DNA of 64,000 nucleotides from assembly GCF_002899895.1 (NCBI RefSeq), contig NZ_PPEI02000001.1:718748-782747 (forward strand). Direction: 5' to 3'. This document shows, piece after piece, positions 1-8,087 of this stretch. Each line of letters opens with the position of its first letter. Position 1 is the stretch's first letter. The notes under the pieces are model-generated. The model was given only the letters and a program-made list of their open reading frames with translations. It did no database searches and was not told the origin of the DNA. The stretch is from Chryseobacterium oncorhynchi (GTDB taxonomy: Bacteria > Bacteroidota > Bacteroidia > Flavobacteriales > Weeksellaceae). Both the position numbers and the translations under genes were made by a program.

Positions 1-64
1 ATACGCCGTAAACCACCACTGCAACAAGTGTAACAATGAGAACTGTCCAATCTATATTACTCAT
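1..64 (-). CDS. Sodium:solute symporter, N-terminal fragment (runs off the window)
   Basis: Only the first 21 codons are visible, starting at the ATG complementary to 62-64. The peptide MSNIDWTVLIVTLVAVVVYG is the start of a first membrane helix and resembles the N-terminus of Bacteroidetes SSS-family sodium:solute symporters that sit beside PIG-L deacetylases. Its start codon overlaps the stop of the preceding small gene by four bases (ATGA), so translation is probably coupled. The family call rests on 21 residues and on context, so it is tentative. Confidence 0.5.
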   Translation of the reverse strand, partial: MSNIDWTVLIVTLVAVVVYGV

Positions 65-165
65 GCCCAGAATTTAGTAAACAAATAATAAAATGCGATC
101 TGCAATACTAATGCGACTGCTAATAGTATGTACCAGGTATTCCAATTTTTAAGTTTATTGTTCAT
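61..165 (-). CDS. 34-residue single-pass membrane protein between PIG-L deacetylase and symporter
   Basis: This small gene reads from the ATG complementary to 163-165 to a TGA at 61-63. It encodes a polar N-terminus (MNNKLKNWNTWY), one hydrophobic helix of about 20 residues, and a short tail ending KFWA. Its start overlaps the deacetylase stop by one base (TGATG), and its own stop overlaps the symporter start by four bases (ATGA). The double overlap is strong evidence that it is translated. A role as a small subunit or assembly partner of the symporter is inferred from the position only. Confidence 0.72.
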   Translation of the reverse strand: MNNKLKNWNTWYILLAVALVLQIAFYYLFTKFWA

Positions 166-2669
166 CAGTTTTTCTGTGCAGATAAAAAGTTAAAAAATAA
201 ACGTGCCGCCCCAACATTTCCCGCAGGTAACTGTCTGAAAAATGCCAACGGTGTGTAAATAAAATTACCTTTCCCGTATTTGGCATATAAAGTTGATCCC
301 TGCAAAGGCTCTTCACCTGTGTCGTGCATTTCAAAAAGCGGTTCATACGCTGCATCCCATTGAGCAGGGAAATAGGCACCGCGCTCCTGTACCCAACCAT
401 TAAAATCATCCATAGTAATCTTGTTGGGAAAGTTCAGTAATTTATGATTTGGATTTAAAAATGTAACCGCTGCATTTTCTTCGGTAACCCGCTTATTGGC
501 AATACTGAAATTGTACATTCCCAATTGGTCAACGGTTGTATCCTGGTTGGTGTTATACTGCATGACCAAATTACCTCCGGTTTTTACATAAGACCATAAA
601 AAAGGCATCCAGCGACCCAGTTTTTTCTCTGTGTTATTGGCACGAACGCCCAATACGATGGCGTCATATTGTGATAGCTTGTTTTGACTGCCACTTCCAG
701 CAGATTCATCTAATTTACCATAAAAATCTTCGTCTTTCAAGACATCTACCTGAATACCTGCAATACGTAGGAACTCAGGAATGAAATCGCCCGCTCCTTC
801 TATATACCCCACTTTTTTAACTTTCGCCTGAATATCACCTTTCATTACGGTTACAGTTGCAGGCGAAAAATATTGTAAGGTGGACAAATGCGGGTACTGA
901 ATTAATATTTGTTTTTTATTATAAGTGACTCCATCAGCAACAAAATTGGCATCCAATTGCAAACGATCCGTATGTATGGAGGCAAGTTTAGTTTTTGGAA
1001 TAACGTAATCGATGGTAGTATCTTTTCCATTGAGCGAACTTACATCGGCGCCGCCTAATCGTTCTCCGTTATACATCAGGTTTAGTTTACCATTACTGAA
1101 CTTTTTGCTGGAATTAACCTTAACATTTAAACTCAAATGTAAATCTTCATTTTCTTTGACCACATAAAGCGGTTGTGTAAATTTCAGTTCCAATGCAGGA
1201 ACAATGCGCAAGGCTTCAACCACATCGCCACGCACGGGGTCTAATTTCTTGAAAGATAAAGGAAGTTTAACCTGAAAATTTTCCGAACCGATTTTTAAAC
1301 CAAGCAAAACATTCAATGGTGATTCTGCCTCAGGCAAACCGACTAAAGTATCATTCGGAACAGAGAAAGTCGCTGCGTTCGTGGGAGATTTTGCCAACCA
1401 GTAAGGTTCTGTAAGTGCTGCATCCGCAGGAATCTGAATATCATGCTGAATGGTAATTAAAGAATCTTTTGATAGTTTTCTGTTGAAGCTTTCTGATTGA
1501 CTCAACCATTTTACATTTTCTAAAACGACAGGATTTGCAGCTCTTGAAATCAGATTTAACCTGAAATTGTAATGATCCCCGGCAACAGCTTCAGCCTGAT
1601 TGGTAACCACTTCGCCCATAAACCCAGCACAGCTTACAATGATATTGTCAAGAGATTTAATTTTATCCTTTTTTAGGTCTCCATCCTGTAGCGCCACAAC
1701 CTTTTTTCGCAAAGCAAGCAAAGCAGGTAAGCTAAGGTCAGGATTATTGAAATTGAAAGCGGAAATAATTTTATCTAGTGATTGGTCAATATCAGCGTTT
1801 CCTTGTGAAGTCCAGGTTTTAACTACTCCGTCAAAAAGTGTTGTTTTTGCAGGGTCGCCAATAACATGGGAAAAATATTCAGTTCTGATGCCGGCTACAG
1901 ACTGTGTTCCCGCACCCTGACTTTTATGTAAGCTTCTGCTTAATCCTGCCAATTCACCATAGCCCATTCCCAATTGCGCATCATATTGCCCAACGGTAAC
2001 TTTCAGTTGATTTTCAGCTGTCGTATTGACTCCACCAAAGCGGAAGGTATTCCATAATACGCGTTTTGGCTGCCATGCATTCACATATTTTAGTTGATCT
2101 GGGAAAGCCGTTTTGTCTCCTGCCAGCTTAAAAGCTTTTTCTGCCACCACAGCCGAAGCCGCATGTTGTCCGTGTCCTGCCGCAGCAGTAGGAGGAAAAC
2201 GACAAATGATCACATCCGGACGGAATTGACGGATTACCCAAACTACATCCGCTGTAATGCTGTCTGCATCCCATTGCTTAAAGGTATCAGTTGTATTTTT
2301 AGAGAACCCGAAATCAATCGCACGGGTAAAAAACTGCTGGGCACCGTCTAACTTTCTTGCCTCTAAAAGTTCATGCGTTCTGATTAAACCCAATGCTGCA
2401 CCTTGTTCTGTGCCTAATAAATTCTGTCCACCATCACCTCTCGTTAAAGACAAATAGCCCGTTTCTACATTTTGGTCGTTGATTAACCAGGAAAGTAATC
2501 CTGTATTTTCATCATCGGGATGAGCCGCAAGGTATAAAACTTTAGGCAGCTGTTTAAGTGTTTTGAGTTCACGATAAATTTCAGATGATTTTGAAGGTCG
2601 AACCTGTTGGGCCGAACAAAAAACCGTATAAAATCCAAGGATAAATACAGTGCTTACTTTTTTGAACAT
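165..2669 (-). CDS. Large PIG-L family deacetylase (LmbE-like), secreted
   Basis: The 834-residue protein begins with a Sec signal peptide (cleavage likely near CSA-QQ, residue 20). The PIG-L catalytic domain follows, with the zinc/catalytic motif AAHPDDE at residues 48-54, a conserved RTHELLEARKLDGA segment and a later GHGQHA motif that supplies a third metal ligand in this family. PIG-L enzymes remove N-acetyl groups from sugars. The remaining 500 residues are beta-rich and end in a glutamine-amidotransferase-like fold (LGVRANNTEKKLGRWM and following). This long architecture is usual for periplasmic Bacteroidetes members and unlike the short BshB enzymes. It is the first of three overlapping genes with a small membrane protein and a symporter, which suggests coupled deacetylation and uptake of a sugar derivative. 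The substrate is unknown. Confidence 0.88.
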   Translation of the reverse strand: MFKKVSTVFILGFYTVFCSAQQVRPSKSSEIYRELKTLKQLPKVLYLAAHPDDENTGLLSWLINDQNVETGYLSLTRGDGGQNLLGTEQGAALGLIRTHELLEARKLDGAQQFFTRAIDFGFSKNTTDTFKQWDADSITADVVWVIRQFRPDVIICRFPPTAAAGHGQHAASAVVAEKAFKLAGDKTAFPDQLKYVNAWQPKRVLWNTFRFGGVNTTAENQLKVTVGQYDAQLGMGYGELAGLSRSLHKSQGAGTQSVAGIRTEYFSHVIGDPAKTTLFDGVVKTWTSQGNADIDQSLDKIISAFNFNNPDLSLPALLALRKKVVALQDGDLKKDKIKSLDNIIVSCAGFMGEVVTNQAEAVAGDHYNFRLNLISRAANPVVLENVKWLSQSESFNRKLSKDSLITIQHDIQIPADAALTEPYWLAKSPTNAATFSVPNDTLVGLPEAESPLNVLLGLKIGSENFQVKLPLSFKKLDPVRGDVVEALRIVPALELKFTQPLYVVKENEDLHLSLNVKVNSSKKFSNGKLNLMYNGERLGGADVSSLNGKDTTIDYVIPKTKLASIHTDRLQLDANFVADGVTYNKKQILIQYPHLSTLQYFSPATVTVMKGDIQAKVKKVGYIEGAGDFIPEFLRIAGIQVDVLKDEDFYGKLDESAGSGSQNKLSQYDAIVLGVRANNTEKKLGRWMPFLWSYVKTGGNLVMQYNTNQDTTVDQLGMYNFSIANKRVTEENAAVTFLNPNHKLLNFPNKITMDDFNGWVQERGAYFPAQWDAAYEPLFEMHDTGEEPLQGSTLYAKYGKGNFIYTPLAFFRQLPAGNVGAARLFFNFLSAQKN

Positions 2670-2776
2670 TTAATTTTACTTTGCAGAGCAAATATAAGTA
2701 AATCATCTTTCTTTCAACCTTAAAAGAATTAAACTGTGAATTTCATAAAAAAAGCTGTTTATTTTTTTTATTAAAT

Positions 2777-2961
2777 CACAAAAGGCACAAAAGATTGAAA
2801 CACTTAAGTGAGCTTAAGAGGATATCCTGGCGCACAATAAGTCCACATAAGTTTTAAAAATCTTTGATTTTTTTCTTCAGTGTACTTTTATGCTGTATTA
2901 TTTTAAACCTTCTTAAGTGTTCTAAAGTGTTAAAAAAATAAAAACTTTTGTGACTTTTGTG
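2777..2961. repeat. Imperfect 185-bp inverted-repeat element in the gap 2670-3018
   Basis: The left end reads CACAAAAGGCACAAAAG (2777-2793) and the right end CTTTTGTGACTTTTGTG (2945-2961), an inverted match with one difference. Inside, CACTTAAG near 2801 and CTTAAGTG near 2912 continue the symmetry. The element fills most of a 349-bp gap between two minus-strand genes and has no reading frame of note. It could be a palindromic intergenic element or a small MITE. Copy number in the genome cannot be judged from here. Confidence 0.45.
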
Positions 2962-3018
2962 GTTAAGTTTAAACAAACTTATGTATGAATCAGAGTTTTC
3001 AAAGAAAATAAAAACTCC

Positions 3019-3690
3019 TTATGTTTTTCTAGTTGCATTCCGTGTAAGATAGATATAATTAAACATGCAAAATGTGGCTGCTGCCCCAAAGGTATGCCAT
3101 AAAAAATGTGTTCCGAAACTCAACCATTCCCATTTATCTGCTATACGGAAAGTAAGTGCAAAAACAAACGACAATAAAGCAAATCCTACCCATTTGCCGG
3201 CTTTCCATTGGGTATAGATTAAATAGCTTAATACCGAAAAAAGCGTAAATGAAGCCATGATTGCATAATTTACGTTGATAAAGAGAGATGTGTTGTCTAC
3301 CAAAATCCAATTTCTCAAAGCCAACATCAATATCAAATATACGAGAACCATTACAACAGCATAGTACCATCTGATGCTCTGAGCTAAAAAATAAAATCCG
3401 GCCGACAAACACAGCAACATAATAGGCATCCAATCCATCATGATAAATACCGGCCATTGTCTGAATGAATGATAAACAGTTCCCCCTATGGCACCAATAT
3501 ATAATAAAATTAAGCAGTAGGTTAAAAAAGGATATTCTTTAAAATTACCTTTCATTTTAAGGGTCCAAAAAATGGCTAAGGCTAAAAATAATAGAGCAGT
3601 TATTGCATTGAATGGCTCAGGGAGAAACTGCGCCATATCTGTTTCTTTATATAACATGCCTCCGTCCGGAGGTATTGGGTTTATTGGCAT
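3019..3690 (-). CDS. CREST-superfamily (alkaline ceramidase-like) membrane hydrolase
   Basis: This 223-residue polytopic membrane protein has about seven hydrophobic segments. Polar residues fit the CREST superfamily pattern (alkaline ceramidase, PAQR receptors and relatives): GGTVYHSFR near residue 70, MDWMPI near residue 85, and a late FLWHTFGAAA with a histidine. In CREST proteins the conserved Ser, Asp and three His form a zinc-dependent amide hydrolase site in the membrane. Family members are known to act on ceramides, and Flavobacteriia are rich in sphingolipid-like lipids, so a lipid amidase role is plausible. It is transcribed alone, with a gap on both sides. Confidence 0.6.
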   Translation of the reverse strand: MPINPIPPDGGMLYKETDMAQFLPEPFNAITALLFLALAIFWTLKMKGNFKEYPFLTYCLILLYIGAIGGTVYHSFRQWPVFIMMDWMPIMLLCLSAGFYFLAQSIRWYYAVVMVLVYLILMLALRNWILVDNTSLFINVNYAIMASFTLFSVLSYLIYTQWKAGKWVGFALLSFVFALTFRIADKWEWLSFGTHFLWHTFGAAATFCMFNYIYLTRNATRKT

Positions 3691-3841
3691 TGTCTTTTTT
3701 TAATATTATATTTATATACTTGTTCTAAATATAGAAAAATTATGGTATTAAATAGATTGGCAAAATTCTATATAATGGACGCTCAAAAAACAGGCACGAA
3801 AATTTCGTACTAGACTTTTGGATTACAATATAAACTGGAAT

Positions 3842-4354
3842 ATGAGAATTGCAATAATCGGCGCTCACAAAGTCGGTAAAACCACATTGGCAGAAGAACT
3901 TCTTGAGAACCTTCCCGGGTACACCCTTGAAATAGAACCCTACTACCAGATGGAGTCTTCAGGCTATGAATTTTCAGAAGAACCTCATCCTGATGATTTT
4001 CTTGAACAATTTAATTATGCAGCCAAACTGGTCTTCAAAAGCGGAGATGATGTCATATTTGACAGATGCGTCATTGATATCTTAGCTTATCTTCATGTTC
4101 TTGATTCAGGTCGAAATATCCAGGTTCTCTTTGAAAAAGTTCAAACCATTATTGATGAAATTGATGTTTTTGTTTTTGTCCCTATTGAAGAACCCGATCT
4201 GATATCCAACCATCAGATAGAGCTGCCAAAACTCAGGCATAAGGTTAATGAATTACTTTACGACTGGATTGAGGATCTTGGAATAAAAGTCATTAAAGTA
4301 AGCGGAACTCCATCGAACCGGAAAGATCAGGTGCTGACCGAAATTTTATCCTAG
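3842..4354 (+). CDS. Small P-loop NTPase (deoxynucleoside-kinase-like ATPase)
   Basis: The start is taken at the ATG at 3842 (MRIAIIGAHKVGKTTL); an upstream TTG at 3818 would add eight residues before the P-loop. The 170-residue product has a Walker A motif GAHKVGKTT at its N-terminus and VIFDRCVIDILAYL near residue 85, the DRC/DR pattern seen in nucleoside kinases and AAA_28-type ATPases. A substrate-phosphorylating role is possible but not proven. It stands alone, convergent with the next gene on the minus strand. Confidence 0.65.
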   Translation: MRIAIIGAHKVGKTTLAEELLENLPGYTLEIEPYYQMESSGYEFSEEPHPDDFLEQFNYAAKLVFKSGDDVIFDRCVIDILAYLHVLDSGRNIQVLFEKVQTIIDEIDVFVFVPIEEPDLISNHQIELPKLRHKVNELLYDWIEDLGIKVIKVSGTPSNRKDQVLTEILS

Positions 4355-4428
4355 GATCTGAGGCGGGTAACTTCTGTAAGGCTTTAAAAAGTTTACAGGT
4401 TTGAATTCTGGCATTATGCTCAACTTTC

Positions 4429-4974
4429 TTATCCTGAATGGGTATCAGCCATTTTCTTTTCTCTCCTTCTTTGAAGTATAAGGTGTGCGGCATCCAGCAT
4501 TTTAACCGTATGAATGTAGGGCATAACGATATTTCTTTCCGGTAGATTTTCATAGACGCCCATTGAGAAATAGACGATTCCGGACATAAAATAATCAAAT
4601 TCTTTGAGGGTGTATTCTCTGAATGCTTTTTTGAAAACCAACAAAGGATTACGGTATTCCTTCTCAGAAAGCAGGCCAAGAACCCACGGGGAAATCTTTT
4701 CCGGCTGAGTATCGACAGTCCATTTCCTTTCCTTCAGCATGATGAAATACCCTGCCCGGATCAAAGACCTCATCGACTGATGAAACTGTAAGATGACCGC
4801 CGGATCTTCATTGATCCAACTATTTCTCTTTACTGCATAATTCATAATGTTGCTGAGCCTTTCTTTGGAAACATCCAACTCATTGAACTGAAAGAAAGTT
4901 TCCATCAGCTGTAACCCGGAGTGCTTCTTGTCTGTCCGAAACCGGGGAGCAAAATCTGTTTTTATCTTTTTCAT
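4429..4974 (-). CDS. Genus-type conserved hypothetical protein, copy 1
   Basis: The start is set at MKKIKTDF (ATG complementary to 4972-4974) because this aligns with the N-terminus of its paralogue at 28052-28576. The 181-residue protein has no signal peptide or membrane segment and is mainly helical. The two paralogues share long identical stretches such as SGLQLMET, NSWINEDPAVI and MLDAAHLIL. I do not recognise a function. The C-terminus here carries an extra REKKMADTHSG tail. Confidence 0.7.
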   Translation of the reverse strand: MKKIKTDFAPRFRTDKKHSGLQLMETFFQFNELDVSKERLSNIMNYAVKRNSWINEDPAVILQFHQSMRSLIRAGYFIMLKERKWTVDTQPEKISPWVLGLLSEKEYRNPLLVFKKAFREYTLKEFDYFMSGIVYFSMGVYENLPERNIVMPYIHTVKMLDAAHLILQRRREKKMADTHSG

Positions 4975-5066
4975 TACTTGTATTTTTTTATAAATGTAAT
5001 AAAAAATTACAAACATTCGGATTTGAGTCCGAGATTTTTATAAGAATATGTAATTTATTTGTTTCT

Positions 5067-5288
5067 ATGACAGAAGCAAATAGAAAAATTGTTGAATTTA
5101 TAAGGGATGAATGGATTATCCCTATGAACAATAACAGCAAATTTGCAGTAGATCATAACATTGATGAAAAGACGGTTCGAAGAATGAGAGAAGATGCAAC
5201 TTATCAAATTTCTCTTATCACCATAATGCGAATTTGTCATGGTAAGAATTTAACTCTTGCTAGCTTTTTCAAGATGATTGGAATATAA
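5067..5288 (+). CDS. Small helix-turn-helix protein (XRE-like)
   Basis: The 73-residue protein contains a pattern like a Cro/XRE domain: KFAVDHNIDEKTVRRMRED as the first helix-turn-helix part, followed by ISLITIMRICHGKNLTLASFFKMIG, which matches the C-terminal helices of HTH_3 domains. It is probably a DNA-binding regulator. It converges on the HNH gene of the modification operon (gap 64 bases), so it could control that operon, but nothing in the sequence links them directly. Confidence 0.6.
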   Translation: MTEANRKIVEFIRDEWIIPMNNNSKFAVDHNIDEKTVRRMREDATYQISLITIMRICHGKNLTLASFFKMIGI

Positions 5289-5352
5289 ATAATATAATTT
5301 CTATAATTAAGAGTTGTCTTTTATTTATAGAAATTAAATAATATGAAATTTT

Positions 5353-6390
5353 CTAATGATAGTTATTTACCCCATTTAAAAATGCTGACTTTAAAAAATT
5401 CATATCTCCAAATCTATTACGCTCTAAAGCTCCTATATATTCATCGTGAGTTTTGCCAAAATTTAGGTCAGCTACATACTGCTCTTCATAATACATATAC
5501 ATTTCCTCGGAGCAACATTCGGCCAAATAATTTTCTTTTATTCCAAAAAGCCTATCCCAAGAAACAATATATTCTTCAAACCCAGCACACACTAAATCAA
5601 CATCCATATCACTTGGTTCCATATCATCAGAAAAAGCCCTAGTTAAAGTGATTTCTACATCAATTGTTGGATATGGGTTAATTTTACTAAATGGAAAAAA
5701 AGCTCGTTTTCTTGTTTTGGAAACAATTCTATTATTTCGCTTTATAATTTCAAAAATAGTATTTTCTCCTAATTTGTATTTGCTGTTACAAGTATCACAA
5801 ATTGGTAGTAAGTTATTTGTATTTATAGATGTAAAAGGGAAATGATTTCTTGGTAAATAATGATCTAATGCACTTCTTTTAGAGTGGAATTTAATTAAAA
5901 CCTTATTTATCCCACAACATCTACAAGTTCTTGATTTACCTACAAGACTTTTATAATAATCTTCGATCTTTCCATATTTATGATAAAATACTGCTTTATT
6001 TACAGCTTCATCATATAGTTTATCAAAAAATATTTTGATTTGCTTACTTAAATCTTCACTAATCAAATCAATATCAACATATTCTAACGGAATAAAATTA
6101 CCATTACACAATAACCTGATTTTATTATTTTGATGTACTCCTCGTTTTAATTTTTTTAAATTCTTTTTGGAAAGTGTTTTACAAATTGCAAAACATTCAG
6201 TAATTGGATTAAGTAAATATTCCTCATTAACGTCATTTATTAATGGTTGGTATTTTAGAAAAATTAAAGATGTATCAAACACCGCATTGGGAATGTAAGG
6301 AGCACGGAATATAACATCTAAAAATAAGTGATTCACAAAAGATTGAATCTTATGGAACTTAGAATTGATATGTTTATATGGCCTTATCAT
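5353..6390 (-). CDS. HNH endonuclease, last gene of an HsdR-less type I modification operon (PtuB-like)
   Basis: The 345-residue protein has an HNH nuclease core in its middle: CRCCG at 156-160 (zinc-binding Cys pair), ALDHYLPR at 174-181 (the catalytic His after Asp), NNLLPICDTCNSKYK at 192-206 (Asn, second Cys pair, and Lys). The order Cx2C, DH, N, Cx2C matches HNH nucleases of the kind paired with ATPases in Septu (PtuB) and retron systems. About 150 residues on each side are not recognisable. It starts with an ATGA overlap inside the ATPase gene, so the two are translated together. The predicted role is DNA cleavage in a defence complex; that it is the nuclease of the HsdMS system is inferred from the operon. 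Confidence 0.8.
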   Translation of the reverse strand: MIRPYKHINSKFHKIQSFVNHLFLDVIFRAPYIPNAVFDTSLIFLKYQPLINDVNEEYLLNPITECFAICKTLSKKNLKKLKRGVHQNNKIRLLCNGNFIPLEYVDIDLISEDLSKQIKIFFDKLYDEAVNKAVFYHKYGKIEDYYKSLVGKSRTCRCCGINKVLIKFHSKRSALDHYLPRNHFPFTSINTNNLLPICDTCNSKYKLGENTIFEIIKRNNRIVSKTRKRAFFPFSKINPYPTIDVEITLTRAFSDDMEPSDMDVDLVCAGFEEYIVSWDRLFGIKENYLAECCSEEMYMYYEEQYVADLNFGKTHDEYIGALERNRFGDMNFLKSAFLNGVNNYH

Positions 6391-8087
6391 TTTTTCTTAA
6401 TTATATCCGTCATTTCTTTGATTAACAAAACTTTTTCTATTGAATCTCCTAACTCAGAATTTAACTCTTCAATTAACCCTTCCACATCATCAGTTTGCAA
6501 AAACTTTTCCCTATATGCATTCAATTTTTTAAGTGAATATTCCCCAATCGTATTCTTTCGTTTAAAGATTTTATTCGTCAAAATATTAACAGAAGTTCCA
6601 AATGTGTCTATATTTAAATCTTGTGCATTTTGAGGTTGCTTTCCTTTATCAAACACAAATACCTTATCAGGAAAACAGTCTGAAATAATAAATGGTGAAT
6701 GCGAAGTGATTAGAATATCACGCATTAAATGATTTGTACCACTTTTATTTAAACAATCTTTCAATAAACTTATAAATTCTGACCGCCACTCTGGGTTAAA
6801 ATGTGTTTCCGGTTCATCTAATAGCATAAGAGTACTTTTATCTCCTAATAAAAGACATATTCCCATTGTATGCAAAAACTGATGCTCCCCGTCAGAAAAT
6901 GCTTTTAAAAGCATTTTATCCTCAGAATTATTTTTTTTTAATCGAAACAAATTAAAATGAAAAACATGTTCTTTCTCTTTAAAAGAAGGTATTTTATACA
7001 TTGCATATAAGCTATCAGAATTATACACTTCCTTTTTAAGTTTTTCATCAACCACTCTTAAATTGAGTAAATTCAGAATTTGAAATGCTTTAAACAACTG
7101 TAATGGAGATTCAAAATGCTCCTTAAATGCATCTTTTAAAAAACTCTTTTTTGTTTGTTTATTTTCATCAAAATAAAAATCGAGTACTTCGTATTCATAT
7201 TTCCGTTCATCAACAACAACTTGGGTAAATTTTACAGTAGCACATTTGCGTAGTTTATCTAATGTTTCCTCAACTAATGGTAATAAATATCCTAATTCGG
7301 GATCCTCGTCATCATAATACAATTTATGATTGTTTATGACTAAGCGAAAACTATCAAGTTTATCAATATCTAACTGCTCTTTTATTGGTTCAATAGTATC
7401 ATCATCTTGTAAAAGAAAATTAGCTAAAAGAATTGCTTGGCTCATATGATAATCCATATATACTAAACTACTTTCAGGTTTTATTTCTAACTTATAATCT
7501 AGGACAAGTTTTGTTCTATTACGCAAGTGATAAGTATACTCGTCTAGTTGTAATAATCTAGATTTTATAAACGGTAAGCTCAATATTTCATTTTCTCCTG
7601 AAGAATATCCAATAACTAATTCTGGTAAATAACTTCTAATAGAGCCCGAAATATCTATAAACTCAGGCGTATCAGATTGATCTAAAGCTTTTATTTTTAT
7701 TTGAGGAATTTTATCTTTCTCTTTTCTAATAATTACATTGTGATAGTTTTCTACTTCTTTATCTGCTTCTCGAGGAATAATGAAATATTCTAATTCATAA
7801 GCAACCGGAACAGATTCCTCTTTTCTAAAATCATTTTCTAAAAATCGTGAAGTCTCCGGAGCAAGTGTACAACACTCTAAGTGATAAAAAATATTTGATA
7901 ACGCTTCCAATACATTAGACTTACCAGAACCATTTAGTCCAGCAAAACAATAAGGATGAAAATTCATCCATTCTTGATTGGGTTCATCATCCCTAAAAAT
8001 AACAGTAAAATTTTCCTTACCTCTATTTGTATTTATTTCACCAAGACTTCTGAACTTTTCTAATATTGTTAATCGAGCTAATTTCAT
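6387..8087 (-). CDS. Restriction-system-associated AAA/SMC-like ATPase (PtuA-like)
   Basis: The 566-residue protein is an ABC/OLD-type ATPase: Walker A GLNGSGKS at 50-57, an ABC-signature-like FSDGEHQ at 397-403, Walker B TLMLLDEPE at 419-427, and the switch histidine in ITSHSPF at 460-466. The long insert between Walker A and the signature (about 340 residues) is where SMC-like proteins place their coiled coil or clamp. From memory, NCBIfam has a family of AAA ATPases named for their association with type I restriction systems, and this protein fits it. It overlaps HsdS by four bases upstream and the HNH gene by four bases downstream. It is likely the sensor/motor that licenses the HNH nuclease. 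Confidence 0.85.
   Translation of the reverse strand: MKLARLTILEKFRSLGEINTNRGKENFTVIFRDDEPNQEWMNFHPYCFAGLNGSGKSNVLEALSNIFYHLECCTLAPETSRFLENDFRKEESVPVAYELEYFIIPREADKEVENYHNVIIRKEKDKIPQIKIKALDQSDTPEFIDISGSIRSYLPELVIGYSSGENEILSLPFIKSRLLQLDEYTYHLRNRTKLVLDYKLEIKPESSLVYMDYHMSQAILLANFLLQDDDTIEPIKEQLDIDKLDSFRLVINNHKLYYDDEDPELGYLLPLVEETLDKLRKCATVKFTQVVVDERKYEYEVLDFYFDENKQTKKSFLKDAFKEHFESPLQLFKAFQILNLLNLRVVDEKLKKEVYNSDSLYAMYKIPSFKEKEHVFHFNLFRLKKNNSEDKMLLKAFSDGEHQFLHTMGICLLLGDKSTLMLLDEPETHFNPEWRSEFISLLKDCLNKSGTNHLMRDILITSHSPFIISDCFPDKVFVFDKGKQPQNAQDLNIDTFGTSVNILTNKIFKRKNTIGEYSLKKLNAYREKFLQTDDVEGLIEELNSELGDSIEKVLLIKEMTDIIKKK

Noticed and set aside
5353-6390. Homing endonuclease or intron for the HNH gene
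   Set aside because: The gene is in a tight operon with four-base overlap and no intron or intein borders are seen.
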